Assembly: GCA_965220365.1 (NCBI GenBank)
Contig: OZ244823.1
Coordinates: 434,001 to 498,000 of the forward strand
From: Bin80 sp965220365
GTDB lineage: Bacteria; Bacteroidota; Rhodothermia; Rhodothermales; Bin80
Reading direction: 5' to 3'
DNA: 64,000 nucleotides
Shown: piece by piece, positions 25,729-35,123 of the stretch
Layout: each line of letters begins with the position of its first letter
Numbering within the stretch: the stretch's first letter is position 1
Notes under the pieces: generated by a model
Told to the model about the DNA's origin: nothing
Database searches by the model: none
Seen by the model: the letters and a program-made list of their open reading frames with translations, nothing else
Made by a program: the position numbers and the translations under genes

Positions 25729-27320
25729 ACCTGATAGAGTCGAATGCCCTCCCGGGTGGCCTTTGAGGGGAGAAGATATTCTGCGTTATTGCCCCGATCA
25801 CAGATGACCGATGCCTCGACATTGCCCAGTTCGGCTAAAATCTGTCCTTCACTCAATCGCTGCTTTGTCCCAAACCTCGCATTATATCGGTGACGCAGAA
25901 TCCGAAGCAGTGAAAAGGCCACAAAGCAGATGGCAATGTGGGCACGAACCCGCCGCTCGACCCAGTGAAAGATGGGGCGAATAGCCATGGTGTGTTTCAG
26001 GACCCGAAAGCCTTCTTCAATTCGCCAGAGTTCGCCATAATGCTGGTAGACCTGTGCGGGGGGCAGATCTTTGATGCTCGTCCAGACTCCGTGAAGCCCA
26101 TCAAATTTCTTGTCGTGTTCAATTGCCGCCTCATCCAACCGGACGCTGTCCTGATCTATTTTCAAAAAACGACCGCTGCGCCCGTGTCCCTTGACGCCCT
26201 GGACAAGCCGTTTTTTGACCTTCTCGATCGCCTTCTGTCGCGCGTGCGCATCCTTGGTCGCTTTCTTTGGGCAGTATCGTAAGATCAGACGGCGACCTGC
26301 CAAGGTGTGTTCGGTCACCTTCCGACCCGAGGAAAGCGTGGTCCAGGATTGCGATTGGGTCACCGCCTTGGTGTCTACCTGGTTCATCGATCGCAGACGG
26401 GCCGCCACGATATAGTCACATCCCATGCTTTGCAACAACGCCAGATTCTTTTTGCTCAACAGGCCCGAATCGGCCACGACAATCACCTGCTCCAAGTCAA
26501 AGCGCGTTTTGAGCTCATTCAGGGCCGGTTCCAGGGTCGTTACATCGGTCGTATTTCCAGGAAAGAGTTCATAGGTGACCGGAAGTCCCTCCTGGGTCTG
26601 CACCAGGGCCAAGACAACCTGCACCCGGTGGGGCTTTCCATCCTTGCTGAACCCTTTTTTGCGAATCTCATCGTCGTTCTCACTGGCAAAACTGAGCGTG
26701 GTGACATCAAAAAACAAAACCTTGAATTTGCCCCCGATCATGCCCATGGTTTCGTCGGAGACCATCTGTTTTAATTGGTCAATCCGCGCATCGGTCACCG
26801 TGTCCATCATTCGGTAAAACTTTTCCACGGGTACGTTCACGCCGACCTCCTTCGACATCTGTCGGGAATGAGCCAGTTTACTATCCCCCGGTGCAGCCAG
26901 ACGCAGCAGCACGGCCTGTTTGAACAATCGGCGCGACATCGCCTGACGCGAATCAAACACACGCGCAAATCCCATCTGATCATACAGCGTGCCAACGGCT
27001 TCATGAAACCCCAGACACAGCCGACGAAGTTCTTCCAGCTTGCGGGCATCTTCTATCACCAGAGGACCCGTATCCGGGGGGTGAGTCCGGGCGGCAACGA
27101 CTTCCTCCGCATAGGATTCGGGCGGAAACAAAGAAGGTTTTCGCGCTTCCTGGAGTTTCGCCAACTCCAACTCGGCCAGCTTGACCAGGGGTTCCACGGC
27201 ATCCGGTCGGACACTTCCCATATGCTGGATGATACGAATGCGTGATTCGCCCTTCTTATTGCGATAGTTCTGTACAATCTGGACCGCAATGTTTTTGGTT
27301 AATTGAGTTTTCGGACCCAC
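25725..27320 (-). CDS. IS-A transposase, C-terminus replaced by IS-B insertion
   Basis: 531 residues, IS1634-family DDE transposase: KVLFFDVTTLSF (first Asp, about 208), EQVIVVADSGLLSKK (second Asp, about 282), ELWRIEEGFRVLKH (Glu, about 435). IS-B inserted near the 3' end, and its terminal CTGA supplies a premature TGA after RLYQV. Rejoining across IS-B restores 18 further residues (VNQTLQRQTVLFKKGTTS) and a TAA at 23517-23519, so the original was about 549 residues. The catalytic core is intact and some activity might remain. Confidence 0.88.
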   Translation of the reverse strand: MGPKTQLTKNIAVQIVQNYRNKKGESRIRIIQHMGSVRPDAVEPLVKLAELELAKLQEARKPSLFPPESYAEEVVAARTHPPDTGPLVIEDARKLEELRRLCLGFHEAVGTLYDQMGFARVFDSRQAMSRRLFKQAVLLRLAAPGDSKLAHSRQMSKEVGVNVPVEKFYRMMDTVTDARIDQLKQMVSDETMGMIGGKFKVLFFDVTTLSFASENDDEIRKKGFSKDGKPHRVQVVLALVQTQEGLPVTYELFPGNTTDVTTLEPALNELKTRFDLEQVIVVADSGLLSKKNLALLQSMGCDYIVAARLRSMNQVDTKAVTQSQSWTTLSSGRKVTEHTLAGRRLILRYCPKKATKDAHARQKAIEKVKKRLVQGVKGHGRSGRFLKIDQDSVRLDEAAIEHDKKFDGLHGVWTSIKDLPPAQVYQHYGELWRIEEGFRVLKHTMAIRPIFHWVERRVRAHIAICFVAFSLLRILRHRYNARFGTKQRLSEGQILAELGNVEASVICDRGNNAEYLLPSKATREGIRLYQV

Positions 27321-27475
27321 ATAGATCGGAGGTTTGTGAAGTCACAAAATACGGAAAAAATATGACAAAAACAAAAAAACTGAACACTACAAACGGGCCA
27401 AAGAAAAAAATCGCCCACAGCATACGGAAACAGGGTTTCTTGCGAATAAATACGGCCCAAACCGTCGAAGTCAGG

Positions 27476-27535
27476 AAATCACCCATACCCGTGTCACCGC
27501 ACTCAACGCGTTCGTCGAAATCCGAACCGAAACGG
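27476..27535 (+). repeat. Right copy of 60-bp target duplication of IS-A
   Basis: Exact copy of 23332-23391, followed in frame by the remaining 3' part of the interrupted gene. Confidence 0.9.
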
Positions 27536-27537
27536 CC

Positions 27538-27657
27538 GTGGATACGCTTGAATGGGAGCCTATCGTTGTCCCCTCGAGTGAAGATTTGCCTCTGAACCAA
27601 AGAGCAGACTATATCCGGGAAATCCAAGAAAAAGTGCGAAAACGCAGGGGTCAATAA
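27538..27657 (+). pseudogene. 3' part of the exported-protein gene split by IS-A
   Basis: It continues the frame of 22977-23393: VDTLEWEPIVVPSSEDLP and NQRADYIREIQEKVRKRRGQ, then TAA. It has no start of its own. The C-terminal tail is a short charged helix. Confidence 0.8.
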
Positions 27658-27775
27658 CTCGGGTAGGGTGATTATTCTTACCAAAACAATCACCTGTTCT
27701 TATTTAAAACAATCACTCATTCCTATTCAAACCAATCACTTTGGAGGTCAGTGTCTTGCTGATAAATTCATGTGG

Positions 27776-28561
27776 TTATGTTTTTTTCTGATGAACGTGA
27801 TTGTGTGCGTTTTGATGCACAGGGCCGGACAATTTTGCCAATTGTTTTCTCATGGACTTGCCTTTGAGCTCGACGCGGTGAGCCATGTGCACGAGTCGAT
27901 CCAGGATCGCATCGGACAAGGTCGGATTGGCCATCATTTCATGCCATGATTCGATGGGGATTTGACTTGCCACGATGGTGGAACGGGTTTTCATTCGATC
28001 ATCGAGCATTTCGTGCAGGTCTTCCTGTTGTGCACTGCTGATTTGCTTCATGGCCCAGTCATCGAGGATCAGCAGATCGAGTCGGGCGAGTTTATTGAGC
28101 AGTTTCAGGTAGCGACCTTCGGCATGTGCCAGCGCAAACTCTTGGAATAGCCGGGGCAATCGGACATAGTTTACCGAATAGCCAAGCAGACAGGCTTTGT
28201 GCGCAAGCGCACAGGCAACGAACGTTTTTCCAACCCCTGTCGGCCCCGTAATGGCGACATTTTCGTGGCTGCGAATCCAGCTGCATTTGGCCAGATGCAG
28301 CATCAAGGACTGATTGAGTCCTCGACTGGTCCGGTAATCCAGATCTTCCATACATGCATTCTGGCGCAAGTTTGCCCGCCGCAAGCGGGACTGTAATCGT
28401 GCGTTTTCGCGGGTGGTAACTTCATGGTCCACCAGCAGCCCCAGTCGATCCATAAAATTCATTTGGTCAATGTCCGGGACCTCTTGCTGGGCGCGCAGCG
28501 CACGGAGCATTCCCTTAAAGCGAAGCTGTTCAAGTTTTTCGAGAGTGGGGTGAGAAAGCAT
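27776..28561 (-). CDS. istB: IstB, IS21 transposition helper ATPase
   Basis: 261 residues, full length. DnaA/DnaC-like AAA+ ATPase: Walker A ITGPTGVGKTFVACALAH (about 105-122), Walker B LLILDDWAM. It assembles on target DNA and stimulates IstA. It starts 1 bp after the istA stop. Confidence 0.95.
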   Translation of the reverse strand: MLSHPTLEKLEQLRFKGMLRALRAQQEVPDIDQMNFMDRLGLLVDHEVTTRENARLQSRLRRANLRQNACMEDLDYRTSRGLNQSLMLHLAKCSWIRSHENVAITGPTGVGKTFVACALAHKACLLGYSVNYVRLPRLFQEFALAHAEGRYLKLLNKLARLDLLILDDWAMKQISSAQQEDLHEMLDDRMKTRSTIVASQIPIESWHEMMANPTLSDAILDRLVHMAHRVELKGKSMRKQLAKLSGPVHQNAHNHVHQKKT

Positions 28562-28562
28562 G

Positions 28563-30095
28563 TTATTCTGAGTTTGTGGCGTAATACTCGCCGGTTCGAA
28601 GATTTTCGTGAATCAGCGGAGCCGCCTCGGATTCAGGAGGGGATTGCTGCCAATGTTTAAGAATCGCATTCACATTTCTGGAAGAATAGGCGCCCAGGGA
28701 GATCGCCTGTGCACAGGCGGCATCTACACGCTCCCGACCGTGGCCCCTGACCAAGCGTAGAATTCCCAGAACACTCCGGTAGCCCTGTTCTGGATGGATG
28801 AAGCGGGCCATAATGTTTTGGGCCAATTCGTCTGCGTGCGGGCCAATGCGTCTGGCTCTGGCCAGAAGTTTTTCCTGATCTTTGTAGGCGCGATGATGGG
28901 CAGGCATATGATCTGAGTTGGTATTGTAACTGTATTCAATCGGATTTCGTGGATGCGAAGCAATGCGGATTCCGTTGTGTAAACATTCCACCGTGCTCTG
29001 CGAGACCGCAACATCAAGCTGGGCGTGGACATGGATATGAGGAACGCTGTAAAACGCTTTCTTCACTTCCACATGGTAATCCAGGTTTACGCGGGCCACG
29101 CTCCATTCCCGCAATTCAAAAGCCGTTGGAGGCAACGGGCGAAGCGCAGGACGATCATGGGCTTCAAATTGACTGCGGCGACTCCCCGGTCGTTTCTGGA
29201 ACGGCGTATCGTTGAGCTTCTCTAAAAGGGGCACGATCGCATCATTGATCTGGCCCAGACTGAAAAACTGCCGCTGATCAATGCGGGCAAGAATCTGCCG
29301 GGTAACATGGGCCACCGCACCTTCCACGGCAGATTTATCCCTGGGACGATAAGATCTAGTTGGCAACAAAGCGACGTCGTAATGCGCTCCCAATTCTTCA
29401 TACGTTCGGTTCAATTCAGGATCATAACGATGGGCTTTACGCACGGCCGCCTTCAAATTATCACTGACGATGACCTGCGGGACCCCGCCAAAAAACGCCA
29501 GCGCCCGTTGATGGGAATAGATCCAGCTGTGAAGCTTCTGGTCGCAAGATGCCTCCACGTACGTAAAACTGGAAAACCCCATCGTGGCCACAAAAATTTG
29601 TGCCACACGCGGTTCTCCAGAATTCGGATCCACATAGGACATCGTTTTTCCGGCATAGTCGACGAACAGCTTCTCCCCTGGAACATGCGTTTGCCGCATC
29701 ACCACCTTCTTTCGCTTGCACCAGCAGCGGTAAAGCGCACAAAAACGACTGTAACTGTACCCACCTGGATGCGCCGCTAAATACCGCTCGTGCACCAGCT
29801 GCAACGTCTGCCCCTTGCGCGATAACGTCGCATAAACCTCCGCCCAGTCGGGCACAGGATGGCGCAACTGGATCGAACCGGAATTCGGAAACAAGCGCGC
29901 TTTCAATTCCTCATTCGTGATCCCCGTCGGCAAGGGCCAACTTAACCCAGCACGCTTGGCGCGATGCACATAATCCCGCGCAGCGCTGAAGCTAACTCGC
30001 GAGTACATGGCCGTCTTCCGGATGCTGTGACCTTCCCCAAAGTGATAGCGAAGGATTGATTTGATGGGTTGCATAGAAATTTGTGGTCTTGGCAT
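28563..30095 (-). CDS. istA: IstA, IS21 transposase
   Basis: 510 residues from the ATG at 30095 (MPRPQISMQPIKSILRYH); an open frame upstream lies in the terminal-repeat region and is unlikely to be translated. N-terminal helix-turn-helix (HSIRKTAMYSRVSFSAARDYV), then an integrase-type DDE core: KLFVDYAGKTM, PQVIVSDNLKAAVRKA, RDKSAVEGAVAHV. Intact. Confidence 0.95.
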   Translation of the reverse strand: MPRPQISMQPIKSILRYHFGEGHSIRKTAMYSRVSFSAARDYVHRAKRAGLSWPLPTGITNEELKARLFPNSGSIQLRHPVPDWAEVYATLSRKGQTLQLVHERYLAAHPGGYSYSRFCALYRCWCKRKKVVMRQTHVPGEKLFVDYAGKTMSYVDPNSGEPRVAQIFVATMGFSSFTYVEASCDQKLHSWIYSHQRALAFFGGVPQVIVSDNLKAAVRKAHRYDPELNRTYEELGAHYDVALLPTRSYRPRDKSAVEGAVAHVTRQILARIDQRQFFSLGQINDAIVPLLEKLNDTPFQKRPGSRRSQFEAHDRPALRPLPPTAFELREWSVARVNLDYHVEVKKAFYSVPHIHVHAQLDVAVSQSTVECLHNGIRIASHPRNPIEYSYNTNSDHMPAHHRAYKDQEKLLARARRIGPHADELAQNIMARFIHPEQGYRSVLGILRLVRGHGRERVDAACAQAISLGAYSSRNVNAILKHWQQSPPESEAAPLIHENLRTGEYYATNSE

Positions 30096-30484
30096 TGTGC
30101 TCAGATTGGTGAGAAAAAAGCACAGAATACCCGGTTGAGTCAAAAATGACAGCACAACACAAAACGCCTTGTCAAAGGAAAAACCCGAAACGCAAAAGAC
30201 AAAGCGAACCCGCCAAGGACGCAACAAAATCACCGCTGGGAAATCACCCCTTTCGCCGCGTCAAAGTGATTGTTTTGAATAAGAATCGGTGATTGTTTTC
30301 GATAGGAATCAGTGATTGTTTTCGCAAGAATAATCATAGGGTCCGCGGAATTCACTGATGAATCCCTTGAAGCCTTGCTGTTCCCGGCAAGTTGCTTTCT
30401 TTTGAGTCGTCCTCAGAACGAAATTTCAGGCGAACGTATTATTTTTGCGGACATTTGACACGACCAACCTAGACCCGATTTAAG

Positions 30485-31306
30485 ATGCCGAACCCACCTC
30501 CGAACCACCCCGTACTGCGAGCAGCCAAATTCTGGCGAGACCGCTGCCTTCAAAATGGTGGATCTGTGTTCACCGATGGCTCTCTGTGGACTTCAGAGAA
30601 TATCAAATCCCTAGTCAAGTACTATGCAGAAAATTTGGACGAGGGACTGGGAGATTTCCTTGATAAACTGGAAAAACAGCTGGCACCCTCACCTGGAAAT
30701 GTAAAGCACCTGGCTGCAGAAATGCTCTGGGTGATGTACCTATTCCCTGCACCTCAGGCAATGCAGACCAAAACGAAACTTCAACATATTCGTCGGGTCT
30801 GGGAATGGTCCAATGATCCGCTCCCCGATGCTCCGTTTCAGCTTGAAGAATGCCTTGGCCTGGGTGTTGGGCATCCGGGCCGAACCTTCCACTCGTTTAA
30901 ATGGCGGGAACTGCTCTTCTTCATCCAAATGATGGAAGAGTGGGTACATCTACCAGCTCCAGAGCGTCAGGATCTACTTGCGAATCCTTGGGGTTTCGCA
31001 GAATGGCTAGAGAAGCAGGACGAGGCAGGAAAACGTCAGCTTCGGCACATTCTTTTGTATCTATTCTTTCCCGACCATTTTGAGCCTTTTGCCTCGCCCG
31101 GCATAAAGGAGAAGATCGTATGTGATTTTGCTGTGGATTTTGGGGAAGATCCGGCGGCATTCGACTACGCGAATCTGATCGCCTTTGACAAGAAGCTTCT
31201 CTCCATCCGGAAAAAGCTCCAAGAGAGAGATGCCTCTCCCGACTTCGATTTCCACGACGAACCCTATCTGAAGATCTGGCGTCCACTGGAAAAAGACCTT
31301 GAATGA
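30485..31306 (+). pseudogene. Isolated N-terminal domain of an McrB-like protein (probable remnant)
   Basis: 273 residues: AAKFWRDRCLQNGGSVFTD, SLWTSENIKSLVKYYAENLDEG, then ILLYLFFPDHFEPF. From memory of the family this resembles the N-terminal domain of large McrB-like AAA+ proteins of type IV restriction loci. The expected GTPase/AAA+ domain and an McrC partner are missing, and the frame stops just before a truncated ATPase gene on the other strand. It may instead be a stand-alone protein. Confidence 0.5.
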
Positions 31307-31319
31307 GATTTCTAAATAA

Positions 31320-32006
31320 TCATTGATATAATAAGGACACTACACTAGCCGCCACCACGATCACATAGCTTGGCAGTGCATCAATTTGCAATAACAGGGA
31401 ACTCACTACCCGTTTGATTTCGCCCGTCTCGTGGATGTCACCTCGCTCCTTCCCTACCGCATCAAACTCGTCAAAAAACAGGACACAATGTCGTGAACGA
31501 GCGTGTTCAAATACCCGTGCGATACGTTGCGCCGTTTCCCCTAGATAGCTGCCAATCACCCCCTCGTAGCGAACAACAAGAAGCGAAACGCCTAGGGCAT
31601 CGGCCAACGCCTCGGCGAGGGTTGTCTTGCCGTTGCCTGGTGGCCCCGTTAGTAGTATGCGATTCCGGGGCTCCAGATTGTAGGACCTGAGCAAATCCGC
31701 TCTGTGATGTTCCGCTACCAACTCTCGCACAATTTCAGCTACCCGTGGCAGTAATACCAAGTCCTCCAGCCCGCGACACGGCACACTCTCAGTCACTATT
31801 GGTGTGCGAGATGACTTTGCAACAGGAACCGTTTTGGGCTTTTTCCCGTTTCCAACCTGCAATTGGGCAAGCAGGCGATCCGCAAGGATCGTATGGTTCT
31901 TGGCCCGCTCGTTGGCGGCCAATGCCTCAACTGTCTCCCGAACCTTCGCCTGATCACCCAGACAACTCGCTCGGACCAGATTGAGGATAAGATCTGCGCG
32001 AGCCAT
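31320..32006 (-). pseudogene. Truncated AAA ATPase, possibly IetA-like
   Basis: 228 residues from the ATG at 32006 (MARADLILNLVRAS). N-terminal helical segment, then Walker A ILLTGPPGNGKTTLAEALADAL, pore-loop region VIGSYLGETAQRI, Walker B CVLFFDEFDAVGKERG. The protein breaks off at YVIVVAA, exactly before the sensor-1 and arginine-finger regions, and ends in unrelated residues (SVVSLLYQ). Similar ATPases are commonly paired with an S8 protease (IetAS anti-phage type); no such protease is present. Probably inactivated by a deletion that joined it to the preceding remnant. Confidence 0.65.
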
Positions 32007-32042
32007 TTTTAATCCGTCAATTGCATCTGAAACCTGACACAA

Positions 32043-32840
32043 AACGGAGATGTTAGTCGTCTACAAAGGTACATAAAGCCGACCCACTGTTAGTGCACCT
32101 TGTATTCACAAGACCGCTCTCTTTTTTACCATGCCCCCAGTTACCTACTTTGTCTTCCCCGATTGATGTAACAGGTTGCCTTGCTAAGGTAAGAGCCCTG
32201 ATTGTTCTAATCTGGTGGCTACGCGGCCTTCCGTTGTCTTCAAAGCCCCAACCCAGTCTGCCAACGGCTCCCGTCTTCTCTTGTTCCCTCAGAATGAACG
32301 ATGCTAAAGGAGCAAGCAATGAGATTACATCCTTTCAACTACAGCCCTGTTAGCACTGTATACTTCCTCGTATTTTATCCAGCAAAAAAACGCAAGAACA
32401 GCTGAACCTGTATTCAATGCCCAGTCATCGGGGGATACATCGCCTGGCGTAATAACATGGAGAGACCTGCGTTGAACCCTATTCAGATTGGTAAGACCGA
32501 AGGAATCCGCAATCAATGAATCAGATCCCCAAACCACACTGAATCAACCCAGATTAATTCGGGCTGGAACACAATTCCATGGTTCCTCAAAAAAGGGGAC
32601 CGCAGAAACCCGTACCTTCCATAACACTCCGAATGACAAAAGCTCGTCTGTACCCACTCATGAAAACAAAGAGCCACCAGTTTCTCCTTGACCACATCTT
32701 CCCAAATGAGAAATTATTGCAAGAGACTCGTTCTATTCCTGCACAGGAAGTAATTTCGCGATTTACACCTATTACCAAGCAGTCAACTCCATGGTAAAAA
32801 AGCGGTTGTATCTTCACCAACCTGCAGGCTAACTACATCA
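32043..32840. other. Gene-poor region after the defence remnants
   Basis: About 800 bp without a supportable gene. Short frames on both strands have no signal, domain or family features. A minus-strand frame at about 32325-32537 (VITPGDVSPDDWALNTG) could be a decayed coding fragment but I cannot identify it. The last part must hold the promoter of the nuclease gene at 32841. Confidence 0.4.
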
Positions 32841-34370
32841 ATGGGAAAACTGATATTTACCCTGTTTCTCCTACTGACCTACTCCACTGCCAGTGCACAG
32901 AATAAACCCGTGAGTGTGGAGTTAGAGACTCTCGAATCTTCTCTCCTAGACTCAGAGAAGAGAACGCAGTTTATGGCTGAATTAGCCCTGAGCCATTGCA
33001 AAGATAGGATCTGTGATTTGAGTGAGATGGGAAATGGTCAACCCTATCGTCAATCACCAATCCCATCAAATGCCCCAACAGCCACCAACAACTGTGATGA
33101 CATTAATACGGCGAGTGCCACGGACTTTCAGCGGGTCAGAGGAATTGGCCCGGTCAAAGCACAGGCCATCATCAACTATCGAAATCAGTTCGGACCATTC
33201 CAATCCCTGGATGCACTAGCTCGCGTAAAAGGCATCGGACCGGCTACCGTTGAAAACTTCCGCAGAGCAAACTTTTGCATACAGAAATCCAGCCGGACAA
33301 ATGACCACCCTAATCGTCAAACACCGGTTCCATCAAATGATCCAACAGGCAACAACTGTCACAACATTAATACGGCAAATACCGTAGTCCTTCAGCGGGT
33401 CAAAGGAATTGGTCCAGCCAAAGCGCAGACCATCATTGACTACCGAAATCAGTTTGGGCCATTTCAATCCGTAGATGAACTGACTCGCGTAAAAGGCATT
33501 GGGCCGGTTACCGTTGAGAACTTCCGCAGAGGAGGCTTTTGCGCTCAGGAGTCCACCAGCACAAGCAACCACTCTGATCGCCCATCACGAGCACCATCAA
33601 ATGATTCAATAACCAACAACAGTTGCTACAATATTAATACAGCGAGTGCCTCGGATCTTCAGCGGGTCAAAGGAATTGGCCCGGTCAAAGCACAGGCAAT
33701 CTTGGACTTCCGAAATTCTAGCGGGACATTCAACTCCCTGAACGCCCTGCTTGAGGTCCGGGGTATCGGTCCTGCCACGCTCAGGAATTTCCATGAAGCC
33801 GGGTTTTGCGTTGATGCGCAGGAAGCCACCGCTCCCCAGGAGAAATTCCGCTCCTCAAATCCCTCCCTGCCCTATGATCGAAGCCTATATGGGTTCTGGT
33901 GGGACGAAGACGGCGATTGCCAAAATACAAGAAATGAAGTACTAATAGCCAAAAGCCGAATTGAGGTAACCTTGGACGAGACCGGATGTAAAGTCGTTGC
34001 AGGCGAATGGTTTGACCCGTACACCGATTCTATCATTGTAGATCCGAGACGGATTGATATTGACCACTTCATACCTCTGGCAGAAGTACATCGCAGTGGC
34101 GGAATCGCCTGGGATTATGTCACCCGGGTTTCATATGTGAATGATCTGAGTGAGAATGGAGCACTGATTCCGGTCTTGTATAGTGCCAATCGCTCAAAGG
34201 GAGACCGTGATCCCGCACATTGGCTCCCACCAAACCAAGACTATCACTGTCAGTACATTGAGCGCTGGGTGATCCTCAAGAAAACTTGGAATCTAACAAT
34301 GGATCCCGATGAGCGCCAAGCTGTGAAGGAAATACAAGCCAAGTGCACGTCAGACACGGAAATACCCTGA
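32841..34370 (+). CDS. Exported protein with three helix-hairpin-helix domains and a C-terminal HNH nuclease
   Basis: 509 residues. Signal peptide MGKLIFTLFLLLTYSTASAQ. Three tandem ComEA-type HhH modules at about 85-148, 170-233 and 258-321, each with NINTA-x-LQRV(K/R)GIGP and a second (K/R)GIGP hairpin, closed by a conserved Cys (FC). C-terminal domain (about 348-505): YGFWWDEDGDCQNTRNEVL, then IDIDHFIPLAEVHRSGG (HNH Asp-His), then ANRSKGDRDPAHWLPP, the DUF1524/HNH pattern. Predicted to be a secreted or periplasmic DNA-binding nuclease. The combination of competence-type DNA-binding repeats with an extracellular nuclease suggests DNA processing, uptake or scavenging. No comE-like genes adjoin it. 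Confidence 0.85.
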   Translation: MGKLIFTLFLLLTYSTASAQNKPVSVELETLESSLLDSEKRTQFMAELALSHCKDRICDLSEMGNGQPYRQSPIPSNAPTATNNCDDINTASATDFQRVRGIGPVKAQAIINYRNQFGPFQSLDALARVKGIGPATVENFRRANFCIQKSSRTNDHPNRQTPVPSNDPTGNNCHNINTANTVVLQRVKGIGPAKAQTIIDYRNQFGPFQSVDELTRVKGIGPVTVENFRRGGFCAQESTSTSNHSDRPSRAPSNDSITNNSCYNINTASASDLQRVKGIGPVKAQAILDFRNSSGTFNSLNALLEVRGIGPATLRNFHEAGFCVDAQEATAPQEKFRSSNPSLPYDRSLYGFWWDEDGDCQNTRNEVLIAKSRIEVTLDETGCKVVAGEWFDPYTDSIIVDPRRIDIDHFIPLAEVHRSGGIAWDYVTRVSYVNDLSENGALIPVLYSANRSKGDRDPAHWLPPNQDYHCQYIERWVILKKTWNLTMDPDERQAVKEIQAKCTSDTEIP

Positions 34371-34514
34371 CCTGCTGGCTCACATCAATTCTTTCTGGTG
34401 CAAGAACCTTTCCCCATTTCCTCTCCTTTAGGACTGCTGTGTATTCCTTGGCACGTCAAATCAGCAATGGCCGATGTATCTTTGAATGCCTCTACTGATT
34501 ATCAAGCAACCGGT

Positions 34515-34709
34515 TTAGGGGATACTATAGGCATCAGGATGGTCCGGGCCTATTATGCCGTCCACATCTGGATCATCTGAATCCAGCCCTTCCAACTGTT
34601 CAAGCAGGTTACGGCATTGCACCCGGATATCCTCTAATTCGTCTCCGTTTGCGTTGGATACGTAGGTTAATAACTCAACAAGGGTATTCTGTAAGTTGAA
34701 ATCTTGCAT
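34515..34709 (-). CDS. Small acidic hypothetical protein
   Basis: 64 residues from the ATG at 34709 (MQDFNLQNTLVELLTYVSN), rich in Asp/Glu, mostly helical, ending DHPDAYSIP. It is divergent from the frame at 34725 with only 15 bp between. No family recognised. The soluble, biased composition makes it more likely real than most short frames, but support is thin. Confidence 0.35.
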   Translation of the reverse strand: MQDFNLQNTLVELLTYVSNANGDELEDIRVQCRNLLEQLEGLDSDDPDVDGIIGPDHPDAYSIP

Positions 34710-34724
34710 TGATGCGGGATTAAG

Positions 34725-35045
34725 GTGAAATGCCAATATACGCTGTCCAGCGACAACTTTGAAAATAAGATGAAGACCAGTACGCTTCCGGCAAAGTGGC
34801 TGCGGCAAAAAGGCAGCGAAGATTGTGACTGCCGCTGCGAAAAACCCCACGGAAGTACACGCTTTCGTTGCATTAATTCCTGGTATTGTGTTGATAAAGA
34901 CGAACATTGTAATTTCCACGACCTCGGCGAAGTGCCCGAGAATATCATCGAATTCAATTCGTTCTACGAAGCGCGGCGTGATGTGCTACTGTGTAAACTG
35001 GAGACTATTCTCGGCACCCCGATGGGCGACAGTGGTCGAGAATAA
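34725..35045 (+). CDS. Cys-rich hypothetical protein or gene remnant
   Basis: 106 residues. Contains a cluster EDCDCRCEK followed by RCINSWYCVDKDEHCNF, which could be a metal-binding or disulfide-rich site, then an amphipathic helix. No signal peptide. Not recognised. It may be the C-terminal relic of a larger gene. Confidence 0.35.
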   Translation: MKCQYTLSSDNFENKMKTSTLPAKWLRQKGSEDCDCRCEKPHGSTRFRCINSWYCVDKDEHCNFHDLGEVPENIIEFNSFYEARRDVLLCKLETILGTPMGDSGRE

Positions 35046-35123
35046 AGACTCCCCGGTTCAACAACGAACCCTTCACCGAGAAAAGCGTGAACGCCTCCGT
35101 CTTGACCTTGAAATCCCCTCAGA

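Larger units (their letters stand above)
23392..27475 (-). mobile_element. IS-A, IS1634-like element, interrupted by IS-B copy 1
   Basis: Ends are 16-bp inverted repeats CCTGACTTCGACGGTT (left) and its complement AACCGTCGAAGTCAGG (right). It is flanked by a 60-bp direct repeat of the target gene. Without IS-B and its 6-bp duplication the element is about 1.93 kb with one transposase gene on the minus strand. IS-B entered the 3' end of that gene. Confidence 0.88.
27669..30336 (-). mobile_element. IS21-family element (istA-istB)
   Basis: 2668 bp. Both ends carry the same inverted motif TGATTATTCTT followed by repeated copies of an (AAA)ACAATCAC motif (three at each end), as expected for IS21 multiple terminal transposase-binding sites. 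Target duplication TAGGG at 27664-27668 and 30337-30341. It sits 11 bp after the stop of the gene split by IS-A. Confidence 0.93.
34371..35123. other. Region with two doubtful small genes
   Basis: Between the nuclease and the DEAD-box helicase. Apart from the two small divergent frames listed separately I see no gene, repeat or RNA. A helicase terminator would be expected here but no clear hairpin plus T-run was recognised. Confidence 0.4.

Noticed and set aside
30337..30484. Open tail ending ...GERIIFADI after IS21
   Set aside because: Reads without stop for about 40 codons but has no start, no family match I recognise, and is not in the frame of the gene before IS21; probably chance.
33000..33800. 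Repeated blocks in the nuclease gene as a CRISPR or DNA repeat array
   Set aside because: The repeats are diverged, in frame and encode helix-hairpin-helix domains, so they are protein-level repeats. No CRISPR-like array was seen anywhere in the window.
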